A DNA stretch of 64,000 nt from Bacteroidaceae bacterium (lineage in GTDB: Bacteria; Bacteroidota; Bacteroidia; Bacteroidales; Bacteroidaceae), in the NCBI GenBank assembly GCA_024697945.1, contig JAILRU010000006.1, positions 1 to 64,000 on the forward strand. The letters run 5' to 3'. The position numbers and the translations under genes are program-made. The stretch's first letter is position 1. The number at the start of each line of letters is the position of its first letter. The notes below the pieces were generated by a model. The model saw nothing but the letters and a program-made list of their open reading frames with translations. It was not told the DNA's origin and ran no database searches. Of this stretch, positions 6,591-13,688 are shown one piece after another.

Positions 6591-9575
6591 ATGAGTCCGA
6601 GAAGCATTATTACATCATTTTTGGTGGCAGCGACCTTGCAGCCAATGTGGGCGAAAAATGACACAGGTCTATTCGACGGATGGACTGATACCGACTATTC
6701 GGGATTTGAGATAACCCATGAGTACTTTACACCTGACGGAATAGCACCATCACCATCAGGGAAATACGATATGACAGGCTATATTCCCGTGAAAGAAGGG
6801 GATGCGATTGTCATCAGTGCCGACAGAAGTCCGGGCATACCCTTCATGATGGGCTATGGGGACAAGGATGGTAACGGTGCAACGGTACTTCTCGGTGATT
6901 TCGATGCCAATAACTGGAATGACCTTCAGGTCACAGTGAAAGAAGTGATCATACCGACAGGCATAGCATACGTGAGATGCAGCGCCAGAAACACTTCTGT
7001 GCCAGAATGGGCAAGATATAACATGTCGGTCATCAAGCGCTCCTTGGCCAGGAATCAGAATGTTGTCCGCATTCTCTGTATTGGCAACAGCTTCTCTGCA
7101 GATGCGGTCGAGTCGTGGTTGTCCCCGATGGCAAAGGAAAGCGGTATCCAACTTGTTATAGGCAATGCCGTCCGGGGCGGATGGGGACTGAGGGGTCATT
7201 GGACGGATATTATAGAAGACAATGCTGAGACAGAATACAGGAAAATAGTTAATGGTACATATTCCCTTACACCTGGTCATACGCTGAGTGAGATTATCAA
7301 TGACGAGCCCTGGGACGTTATTACTTTCCAGCAGGACAGCTCCAATTCTGGTAACTATAGCACCTACAGCCCTTACCTGGAATATCTTATAAGTTATGTA
7401 AAAGGCATCCATCCTCAGGCCAAGCTTGGTTGGCTGATGACATGGGCCTATGCACAGGCTGCAGAGCATGAAGGCTTTTCAAATTACAACCACGACCAGA
7501 TGACGATGTACAATGCCATCGTGGATGCCAGCATTCAGGTTATGCGGGACTATCCTGACCTTCAGTTCCTGATACCATGTGGCACTGCCATCCAGAACCT
7601 CCGCACCAGTTTTATCGGTGACAACGTGAATCGCGACGGCGTACATCTCGACTTGAAAATAGGTAGACTGACAGCAGCCTACACAGTCTTTGCTACCATG
7701 TTTGGAGAAGAAGCTACAACCCAAAACACTTACCATCCCCTTAACCAGTTGAGCGAAGACACCATGATGATGGCGAGACATGCTGCATTGGATGCTGTGA
7801 GGAATCCATTCGTTGTCATGCCGCAGAATCATCCTGATTCGTGGCAATACATTATCAATGAGCATGGCTACGACTCTATTACAATAACAGAACTGACGAA
7901 ATCTGCCAAAATTAAGTTGGCCGAACCTGTTTGTGCCTACGTGAACATTACGGGTATAAATCAGATGCCTAAAAAAAAGAATGAAGATTTGCAAGCCTGG
8001 TTAGAATGTTATGACGGCAACGGCAACTATTTCAAGAAACGTGTGGTATTGAATGCACAAGGGAATTCTTCATTGGACTTCCCAAAGAAAAATATTTCTG
8101 TCAAGTTCTATGAAGAAATGTGGGGAGAAGGTAAGACGACAGACATTACATTCGGAAACTGGGTCAAACAGGATGCCTTTCACCTGAAAGCCTACTATAC
8201 TGATTATTTCCGTGGCTGCGGGAAAATAGCATACGATATCTATGACGATATTACTTCTGACAGGGAGAAACCTCTCCCTTGGCAGAGGGCAGGAGTCACT
8301 ACAGCTTCTGATAAAGCAATGTGTCACCCCAATGGATTCCCTTGCTATGTCTATTTGAATGGCAAGTTCTATGGCTTGTTCGTCTGGTCATTGAAAAAGA
8401 ATCACAAGAACATGGGGCAGGAGAAGGACAACGCTTCACATATACATTTGGATGGTATATTAGCTGCTGAAACAATCTTCAATGGCAAGATAAACTGGAG
8501 TCAATTCGAGGTGCGGACTCCCAAGGATTTATATTGTGTCGATACGACACAGACGGGAGGGACGCCAACCTACAAATTGTATGACGGCGATAACCCTACG
8601 GAACTTATTGACTCAACAATGCCATATTACGAGGCAGACAATCAGGGGCATGTACTGACAAACAAGGTAAAACAGTCCTTAATCAGATTCAGCAAATACT
8701 ACGAAGAACTTCAAAGACTGAATACCGCTAACCCTGACACTGGGACTATCAAGAGACTAATCTCACAATATTATGACATACCGGGACTGACGGATTACTT
8801 TGTACACTCTCTCGTGACCAACAATTACGATGGTCATGGGAAGAACTGGCAATGGTTCACATACGATGGCAATAAATGGTATGTAGAACCGTATGACCTG
8901 GATTGTACTTTCGGACATCATGCATCAGGACTTCTGCTTTTGACACCTGAATGGAATTGTCATAACGAAACTCGATACTACCAGTTTCAGGGATATGCTG
9001 GCATACAGAAACTCTTCCTGAAGTATTTTTTTGATGACATGAAAGACCGATATATCGCCCTGAGGAAAAAGCATCTTATTGATGTCGAAAGATACTCAAC
9101 CTACTTCAAGACGTGGACAGACAGAATCGGCTTAGAAGGATTCGAGATGGAGTATTCAAAATGGAAAGATAGCCCATGCATTAGGGAGACAATTGTAAAT
9201 CCAAATTGGACAACAGAAGACAACTGGGAGAACTATAACCAATACCCAACCTACTCGCCTGACTCAACTTATCACGTTGGTGACAAGTGTAAATATATCT
9301 TTCGTATCTGGACTGCAACAGCAACTACTAAAGGTGTCAGACCATATAAGCAAATGGGATATACTGATAGTATAGAAAGAGTGGAAGAATGGCTGGCTGA
9401 ACGTATGTCACTCCTTGACGAATACTTCGACTATGACCCTGATGGCATAAAAGATTTGGAGTCAGCTAAACATTCAATCACCCAGCCCGTCGCCCGCAAA
9501 GTCATCCGCGACAGGCATCTCTATATTATTAGGGATAATGAAACCTATTCTGTTGATGGGAAGTGGGTAAGGTAG
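6591..9575 (+). CDS. Secreted DUF4886 (SGNH-like) and CotH-like fusion protein
   Basis: This 994-residue product has a signal peptide (about 1-21), a beta-sandwich region (about 22-150), then a DUF4886/SGNH-hydrolase-like domain (about 158-400) with RILCIGNSFSADA and NRDGVHLD as block I and block V equivalents. A CotH-like domain follows (about 445-890), with an active-site-like WYVEPYDLDCTFG. SGNH domains often deacylate glycans and CotH proteins are kinase-like; the fusion suggests a surface enzyme acting on a glycan or glycoprotein, which is inference. The frame ends at YSVDGKWVR, and the next frame carries KPARGIYIENGKKIAR, so a late frameshift seems to have removed the original tail. Confidence 0.8.
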   Translation: MSPRSIITSFLVAATLQPMWAKNDTGLFDGWTDTDYSGFEITHEYFTPDGIAPSPSGKYDMTGYIPVKEGDAIVISADRSPGIPFMMGYGDKDGNGATVLLGDFDANNWNDLQVTVKEVIIPTGIAYVRCSARNTSVPEWARYNMSVIKRSLARNQNVVRILCIGNSFSADAVESWLSPMAKESGIQLVIGNAVRGGWGLRGHWTDIIEDNAETEYRKIVNGTYSLTPGHTLSEIINDEPWDVITFQQDSSNSGNYSTYSPYLEYLISYVKGIHPQAKLGWLMTWAYAQAAEHEGFSNYNHDQMTMYNAIVDASIQVMRDYPDLQFLIPCGTAIQNLRTSFIGDNVNRDGVHLDLKIGRLTAAYTVFATMFGEEATTQNTYHPLNQLSEDTMMMARHAALDAVRNPFVVMPQNHPDSWQYIINEHGYDSITITELTKSAKIKLAEPVCAYVNITGINQMPKKKNEDLQAWLECYDGNGNYFKKRVVLNAQGNSSLDFPKKNISVKFYEEMWGEGKTTDITFGNWVKQDAFHLKAYYTDYFRGCGKIAYDIYDDITSDREKPLPWQRAGVTTASDKAMCHPNGFPCYVYLNGKFYGLFVWSLKKNHKNMGQEKDNASHIHLDGILAAETIFNGKINWSQFEVRTPKDLYCVDTTQTGGTPTYKLYDGDNPTELIDSTMPYYEADNQGHVLTNKVKQSLIRFSKYYEELQRLNTANPDTGTIKRLISQYYDIPGLTDYFVHSLVTNNYDGHGKNWQWFTYDGNKWYVEPYDLDCTFGHHASGLLLLTPEWNCHNETRYYQFQGYAGIQKLFLKYFFDDMKDRYIALRKKHLIDVERYSTYFKTWTDRIGLEGFEMEYSKWKDSPCIRETIVNPNWTTEDNWENYNQYPTYSPDSTYHVGDKCKYIFRIWTATATTKGVRPYKQMGYTDSIERVEEWLAERMSLLDEYFDYDPDGIKDLESAKHSITQPVARKVIRDRHLYIIRDNETYSVDGKWVR

Positions 9576-9582
9576 TTTCTCT

Positions 9583-9636
9583 GGCAAACCTGCCCGTGGC
9601 ATCTACATCGAGAATGGGAAAAAGATCGCGCGTTAG
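9583..9636 (+). pseudogene. Displaced RGIY-type C-terminal tail
   Basis: The frame GKPARGIYIENGKKIAR ending at 9636 is the expected C-terminus of the preceding gene but lies in the +1 frame. Nucleotides 9584-9630 recur with two mismatches at 10521-10567. Confidence 0.65.
9584..9630 (+). repeat. 47-bp direct repeat, copy A
   Basis: Matches 10521-10567 at 45 of 47 positions. The pair brackets the PIN-type toxin-antitoxin genes, and each copy is followed by a CATAGTC array. Confidence 0.85.
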
Positions 9637-9702
9637 TCCATAGTCCATAGTGCATAGTCCATAGTGCACTTCGTCGAACTAAAGCTTCATAGTGCATAGT
9701 GC
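9632..9702. repeat. CATAGTC/CATAGTG heptad array
   Basis: Period-7 words CATAGTC and CATAGTG recur at 9638-9665 and again at 9688-9701. The same words form an array at 10644-10698. Confidence 0.85.
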
Positions 9703-9724
9703 ACGTCTTACGTTCCACTCTCAT

Positions 9725-9780
9725 AAAACAACTACGGGAGGCTCTGCTGCAAACCATCAGCGGTGCCTCCCGTGTTGTTT
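9725..9780. terminator. Bidirectional terminator between CotH gene and PIN toxin
   Basis: ACGGGAGGC (9734-9742) pairs perfectly with GCCTCCCGT (9765-9773). Flanking AAACAAC and GTTGTTT extend the stem to about 16 bp with one bulge and give U-runs in both directions. It lies between convergent genes. Confidence 0.8.
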
Positions 9781-9794
9781 ATTTGGAGTTTGTT

Positions 9795-10217
9795 TCAATT
9801 GCCAGCTTTCAATTTTTCAATGAAGGCCTTTAACTTAAGTACCAGCAACTTCGGAAAAGGAATCTCCTTCAAGATATCGTAGTGTGAGTCGTTAGAAACA
9901 ATGTAGGTAGCCTGTGCGGCAAAGGCACAATCTACAAACTTGTCATCATCAGGGTCGGCTTCAATGAGATGCAAGTGGAAATGCGGGTCAATGCGCATCA
10001 CGTTTTCACTCTCCAGAATAGTGTTCAGCACATTTTCAGCTACCGTGGGAGTTGTCTTGCGTGCAATCACCTCTTCGTACTCCTCAAGAATCTCTGTCGT
10101 GACACAGAGCGTGAAACGACCCTCCTGAAACCCTCTCCATACAGGGTAAGCAGAGCCGCGCCTCGCCAGCGAGGAAAGCAAGCTATTAGTGTCGAGCACT
10201 ATGCGGTTAGTCTGCAT
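9795..10217 (-). CDS. PIN-domain toxin (putative VapC-like ribonuclease)
   Basis: The 140-residue product starts at the ATG at 10217 (MQTNRIVLDTNSLLSSL). PIN-type acidic residues are present: the N-terminal Asp of VLDTN, Glu residues of TEILEEYEEV, and the aspartates of EADPDDDKFVDCA and SNDSHYD. PIN toxins are metal-dependent RNases held inactive by a cognate antitoxin. The start overlaps the antitoxin stop by 11 nt, typical of a coupled toxin-antitoxin operon. A longer frame begins at 10328 but would run through the antitoxin gene, so I reject it. Confidence 0.85.
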   Translation of the reverse strand: MQTNRIVLDTNSLLSSLARRGSAYPVWRGFQEGRFTLCVTTEILEEYEEVIARKTTPTVAENVLNTILESENVMRIDPHFHLHLIEADPDDDKFVDCAFAAQATYIVSNDSHYDILKEIPFPKLLVLKLKAFIEKLKAGN

Positions 10218-10449
10218 AGGAGTGTCGTTGGGCGTGAACATCCTCAGTTGCCAAGGCATCAATATGAGCCTGAGTCCACTTTCCTTCGTCCCAGAGTCGA
10301 TCCATCTCCTCGTCCACCTTGTGGGCATAGTAATCGCAGATGACCCTGCGTAATTCGTTGGCCTGCTCTACGGTCTTCATGTGTCCCAGCAGTTGTAGAA
10401 TGTCGAGCTGAGCCTTGTTCAGCATTGTCCTTTCTTCCATTGTTTCCAT
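10207..10449 (-). CDS. Antitoxin partner of the PIN toxin
   Basis: An 80-residue acidic protein (METMEERTMLNKAQLDILQL at its start) ends with DYYAHKVDEEMDRLWDEGKW, a pattern common in short Bacteroidales antitoxins encoded upstream of PIN toxins. I chose the ATG at 10449 because the promoter -7 box (10472-10479) lies just upstream and excludes the longer frame to 10539. It probably neutralises the toxin through its C-terminal helix. No DNA-binding motif is clear. Confidence 0.75.
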   Translation of the reverse strand: METMEERTMLNKAQLDILQLLGHMKTVEQANELRRVICDYYAHKVDEEMDRLWDEGKWTQAHIDALATEDVHAQRHSYAD

Positions 10450-10471
10450 TATAATATGGTTCTTTTGCCTG

Positions 10472-10502
10472 CAAAGGTACGAAAATACACGATACAATGC
10501 AA
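10472..10502 (-). promoter_or_regulatory. Promoter of the PIN toxin-antitoxin operon
   Basis: Minus-strand TACCTTTG (10472-10479) with TTG (10500-10502) at a 20-nt spacing. The -33 end lies about 20 bp inside the downstream 47-bp repeat copy. Confidence 0.75.
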
Positions 10503-10520
10503 GGATTATTGAAATTTTTT

Positions 10521-10576
10521 GCAAACCTGCCCGCGGCATTTACATCGAGAATGGGAAAAAGATCGCGATTAAGTGA
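10521..10576 (+). repeat. 47-bp direct repeat, copy B, with orphan RGIY coding tail
   Basis: 10521-10567 matches 9584-9630 at 45 of 47 positions. It still encodes KPARGIYIENGKKIAIK followed by TGA at 10574-10576, but has no gene in front of it. Confidence 0.85.
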
Positions 10577-10643
10577 GAGCAGAGCCAAATCATATTTGAG
10601 CTATGCCGAGCGTGAGCGATCTCGACAAAGTCAAGGTACTATA

Positions 10644-10698
10644 TTAGTCCATAGTCCATAGTCCAGAATGCATAGTGCATAGTCTATAGTCCATAGTC
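10644..10698. repeat. CATAGTC heptad array, second copy
   Basis: Period-7 words CATAGTC, CATAGTG and TATAGTC repeat about seven times. It follows repeat copy B, as the array at 9632 follows copy A. Confidence 0.85.
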
Positions 10699-10778
10699 GA
10701 GGTCTGTCACGACTCGGCTATAATAGAGCCTGTAATTCAAGACATCAGAGCGAGCAAACAAATAAAAGTGCAAAATCT

Positions 10779-10811
10779 TTTGGGAGTTTGCCCGCTTTTT
10801 TTGTATCTTTG
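10779..10811 (+). promoter_or_regulatory. Promoter of the Fic gene
   Basis: TTTG (10779-10782), 21-nt spacer, TATCTTTG (10804-10811). This implies a leader of about 170 nt that contains the two palindromic repeats. Confidence 0.7.
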
Positions 10812-10892
10812 CAACAGGAATGAGAGAAACCACGTGAGGGAAAGAATGAATTCCCGTAATTAAGCGACAAGTAAATGCCTAAAATCTCTAAA

Positions 10893-10973
10893 AAGGTGGT
10901 ATATAACCCACATAAATAGGTAGTACGAACAATAAAATATCAAAAATTACGTTTATAAGGTGGTATATACCCC
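10893..10973. promoter_or_regulatory. Candidate operator pair GGTGGTATATA
   Basis: AAGGTGGTATATAACCC (10893-10909) and AAGGTGGTATATACCCCC (10957-10974) are near-identical and 64 bp apart. The second contains the exact palindrome GGTATATACC. A third partial word, GTGGTAT, abuts the start codon. The spacing is about six helical turns. They suit a dimeric regulator, possibly the winged-helix part of the Fic protein itself (inference). Confidence 0.5.
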
Positions 10974-10988
10974 CAATAAAATAGTGGT

Positions 10989-12065
10989 ATGCTTATGAAA
11001 ATAGAAGAACTATACAACGAATGGAAGTCACTCTTCCCACTATCGGAGAAGCAGGCTGAGCTGTTGCGACGTAAGTTCACAACGGAGTATAACTACAACA
11101 GCAACCACATAGAGGGCAATACACTGACCTATGGGCAGACAGAATTATTGTTGCTGTTTGGCAAGGTGAGCGGCGAAGGTGATTTGAAGGATTTTGTCGA
11201 TATGAAAGCCAGTCAAGTGGGAGTGGAGATGGTGAAGGAGGCTGTGCAAGACAGAAATATGCCGCTGTCTCAGAACTTTATCCGTCAGTTGCACAAGGTA
11301 CTCCTGCGCGAGGACTACACCGTTTATCGTGAATTGCCAGGAGGGGGGACGACGAGTTATACCGTTCATGCCGGGCAGTATAAGACACGACCCAATAGCG
11401 TCATCACACGCTATGGCGATCGTTTTGAATATGCCTCGCCAGAAGAAACGGCTTCGCTGATGAGCGACCTCGTGGATTGGTATAATGCTGCCGAACAAGA
11501 AGGCAAACTATCGCCTGTGGAGTTGGCTGCCTTGTTCCATTACCGCTACATCCGCATACACCCCTTCGAAGACGGCAACGGACGTATTGCCCGGCTAATG
11601 GTGAACTATATCATGGCCCGTCACGGATGGCCTATGATTGTTATCCGCAACCGCAAAAAGGCAGAATACATTGAGGCCCTGCATCGTGCAGATCAGAAAA
11701 TAGGCAAAGTGCCCTCCGATGGTGCTCACGCTGCAATAGGCAAGATAACTTCGTTCCTCGCTTTCTTCCGCCAGACGGTATGTGAGGAAATGCAATGTGA
11801 GATAGACATCGTAAGGAATGCGGAAAAGGACACCTGGTGGTACGACGGCCAGAGAATCTGTTTCAGGAGCGAGAATGGCAGTCGCCTGCTTGCGCTCCTT
11901 TGCGACAAGCCATTTGTCACTTTCTCTGAGATGGCAGAAGTTCTGTCAATAAACCGTTCAGCAGTCCAGAAACATATTGAAGGATTCCGGAAGAAAGGCT
12001 ATCTGGACCGTCACGATGATGGTAGTTGGCATGTCCTCGCTATGAATTCAAGAATAGAATTATAA
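10989..12065 (+). CDS. Fic-domain protein with N-terminal inhibitory motif and winged helix
   Basis: The 358-residue product carries the Fic active-site motif HPFEDGNGR with catalytic His191. Fic enzymes usually transfer AMP to target proteins. An N-terminal inhibitory helix (SNHIEGN, residues 38-44) marks it as a class II, self-inhibited Fic. The C-terminal region (about 275-358, with FVTFSEMAEVLSINRSAVQK) is a winged-helix DNA-binding domain, so autoregulation is plausible. The start may be 10989 or the second ATG at 10995. It is preceded by a promoter and paired palindromic repeats. Confidence 0.9.
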   Translation: MLMKIEELYNEWKSLFPLSEKQAELLRRKFTTEYNYNSNHIEGNTLTYGQTELLLLFGKVSGEGDLKDFVDMKASQVGVEMVKEAVQDRNMPLSQNFIRQLHKVLLREDYTVYRELPGGGTTSYTVHAGQYKTRPNSVITRYGDRFEYASPEETASLMSDLVDWYNAAEQEGKLSPVELAALFHYRYIRIHPFEDGNGRIARLMVNYIMARHGWPMIVIRNRKKAEYIEALHRADQKIGKVPSDGAHAAIGKITSFLAFFRQTVCEEMQCEIDIVRNAEKDTWWYDGQRICFRSENGSRLLALLCDKPFVTFSEMAEVLSINRSAVQKHIEGFRKKGYLDRHDDGSWHVLAMNSRIEL

Positions 12066-12098
12066 CAAAAGTCCGCTCTCATAACTTCCTCACGTTCT

Positions 12099-13154
12099 TC
12101 ATTTCAGCAGTTCGGTGTAGATTTCTATTGCTTGGCTGATTTCGTGAATTTCCACGTATTCATCGGCTGAATGGCTGCGGCTGCTGTCGCCAGGACCTAT
12201 CTTGAGGCTGGGGTAAGGCATGAGGGCCTGGTCGCTCAAAGTGGGCGAACCAAAGGGCTTGCCTCCCAACTCTATGATTCTCTGAACAAGGGGATGACCG
12301 ACATCGATGCCCGATGAAGAGAGGCGGAAACTGCGGGCCTTGACTTCCGAATGGACATGGCGGCAAATCTCGCCAAAAAGTTCGCGGTTCGTATAGCACT
12401 CGTTGGAACGCACATCGACGGTGAAGGTGCAGGTGTCGGGGATGACGTTATGCTGAGTGCCTGCAGCTACGATGGTGACGGTCATCTTGACAGGACCAAG
12501 CAAGGGCGACTCCTTCTCCCACTTATAGTTGCGGAACCACTGCATGTCGTCGAGGGCACGGTAGATGGCATTGTCGCCTTCATCGCGAGCGGCATGACCT
12601 GCCTTGCCCTTTGCCGTGACATCGAGCACCATGAGGCCCTTCTCGGCGATGGCGGGTTGCATGCTTGTCGGCTCTCCCACCAGAGCCACGTCGATGTTCG
12701 GAAGCAAGGGCAAGACGCTTTCTATGCCACCTTTCCCACTCACTTCCTCCTCAGCACTTGCCAGGAAGACGAGGTTGTAAAGCCCACCCATAGGGGACTG
12801 CTTCACCAAGGCGGCGAAGACGTGGAGCAAAGAGACCAGGCTGGCACCGTCGTCGTTACTGCCGAGGCCATATATGCGGTCGCCCTCCCTTGTCGGTGTG
12901 AAGGGGTCGCGCTGCCATCCTGCCACAGGCTTGACGGTGTCGATATGGGCATTCAGGAGCAAGGTCTGCTTCGCGGCATCGAAGCATGGTGCCACCGACC
13001 ACAGATTGTTCCCTTCGCGCTTCACCTCAAGACCGAGGTCATGGGTCATATACTCCTGAAGCAAATCGGCAGCCGCCGTCTCCTCCCTGCTGATGCGAGG
13101 CACGCTGATGAGTCGGCAAAGCAAGGACACAGCCCTATCGATTACCGTTCCCAT
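12099..13154 (-). CDS. M20-family deacylase (acetylornithine deacetylase / DapE-like)
   Basis: The product of about 351 residues is a zinc aminoacylase of the M20 family. Visible motifs are the metal-binding NAHIDTV, the GLGSNDDGASL segment, the catalytic/metal EEEVSGKGG and the substrate-side GEPTSMQPA. In Bacteroidales this ArgE-like branch commonly removes the acyl group in arginine biosynthesis, but no arginine genes are nearby, so the substrate is uncertain. The start is either 13166 or, as I prefer, MGTVIDRA at 13154, which overlaps the upstream DUF2007 gene by 13 nt. It is convergent with the Fic gene. Confidence 0.85.
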   Translation of the reverse strand: MGTVIDRAVSLLCRLISVPRISREETAAADLLQEYMTHDLGLEVKREGNNLWSVAPCFDAAKQTLLLNAHIDTVKPVAGWQRDPFTPTREGDRIYGLGSNDDGASLVSLLHVFAALVKQSPMGGLYNLVFLASAEEEVSGKGGIESVLPLLPNIDVALVGEPTSMQPAIAEKGLMVLDVTAKGKAGHAARDEGDNAIYRALDDMQWFRNYKWEKESPLLGPVKMTVTIVAAGTQHNVIPDTCTFTVDVRSNECYTNRELFGEICRHVHSEVKARSFRLSSSGIDVGHPLVQRIIELGGKPFGSPTLSDQALMPYPSLKIGPGDSSRSHSADEYVEIHEISQAIEIYTELLK

Positions 13155-13537
13155 TCGTGACCGCAATTGTTACAGACGTACTTTCGGGACGTGCAGAAGC
13201 CGATGGGAACGAACGCCAGCAAAGCTGCCAGGAAGCGAGGCAACCTCCGGGTGGTGGCGCACTTGTTCGTTTGGAGAAACACATTCTCGCTTCCACACTT
13301 CGGACACCAGGGCATGACATTCTGCTGCTCGGACAGATATGACTGATAGACCTTCATGGCTTGCTCATAGTCTTCCTCCTTCACGAGGACCTCGACTCTC
13401 TGGTCAAGAATGCCGCGAGCCACCTTGCTGTTCGCTTCGTCGAAGATGTTGCTCTCTATTCCCGCCTCCCGCAAGAAAGAGCGGAACCCCTCAGCCTCAA
13501 TAGGACTGTTGCACGTTATCTCTTTTATCTTCACCAT
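13142..13537 (-). CDS. DUF2007 domain protein with zinc ribbon
   Basis: The 131-residue protein has an N-terminal DUF2007-like domain (about 1-70: signal-transducer-like alpha/beta fold with EAEGFRSFLREAGIESNIFD). A C-terminal region has two CxxC pairs (WCPKCGSE and CNNCGHEW) flanking a short hydrophobic stretch, FLAALLAFVPIGF. It may be a membrane-associated zinc-ribbon protein. Function is unknown. It is coupled to the downstream M20 gene by overlap. Confidence 0.8.
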   Translation of the reverse strand: MVKIKEITCNSPIEAEGFRSFLREAGIESNIFDEANSKVARGILDQRVEVLVKEEDYEQAMKVYQSYLSEQQNVMPWCPKCGSENVFLQTNKCATTRRLPRFLAALLAFVPIGFCTSRKYVCNNCGHEWER

Positions 13538-13563
13538 AACTCAAAAGCTGATAGTTTCGACTA

Positions 13564-13641
13564 CAAAAATACAAAAAAATGAAGAATGAAGAATGAAGAA
13601 TGAAGAATTTTTCACTTTTCACTTTTTTTTCCGTACCTTTG
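13564..13641. promoter_or_regulatory. Divergent promoters flanking a GAAGAAT heptad array
   Basis: Minus-strand TATTTTTG (13564-13571) would serve the DUF2007 gene, and plus-strand TACCTTTG (13634-13641) the acyl-CoA synthetase. Between them lie GAAGAAT words (13580-13608) and TTTTCAC words (13608-13626). The array supplies TTC trinucleotides about 19-20 nt from each -7 box, where TTG is expected. Confidence 0.6.
13580..13626. repeat. GAAGAAT and TTTTCAC heptad arrays
   Basis: About four GAAGAAT units are followed by two TTTTCAC units. The GAAGAAT array recurs at 62959-62988, also between divergent genes. Confidence 0.9.
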
Positions 13642-13647
13642 TGCTAC

Positions 13648-13680
13648 AATTTTGAATTTTGAATTTATAAATTTTGAACT
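13648..13680. repeat. AATTTTG heptad array in the acyl-CoA synthetase leader
   Basis: Units AATTTTG, AATTTTG, AATTTAT and AAATTTTG repeat at about 7 nt. A near copy precedes the CYTH gene at 16736-16765. Confidence 0.8.
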
Positions 13681-13688
13681 TCTCAAGC

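Larger units (their letters stand above)
10577..10988. other. Intergenic region before the Fic gene
   Basis: No gene is visible. It holds a small CAAAT/ATTTG hairpin near 10588-10605, a CATAGTC array (10644-10698), the Fic promoter (10779-10811) and two GGTGGTATATA repeats (10893-10973). Confidence 0.6.

Noticed and set aside
9632..10698. CATAGTC arrays as a CRISPR
   Set aside because: Units are 7 nt with no spacers, and no cas gene is present.
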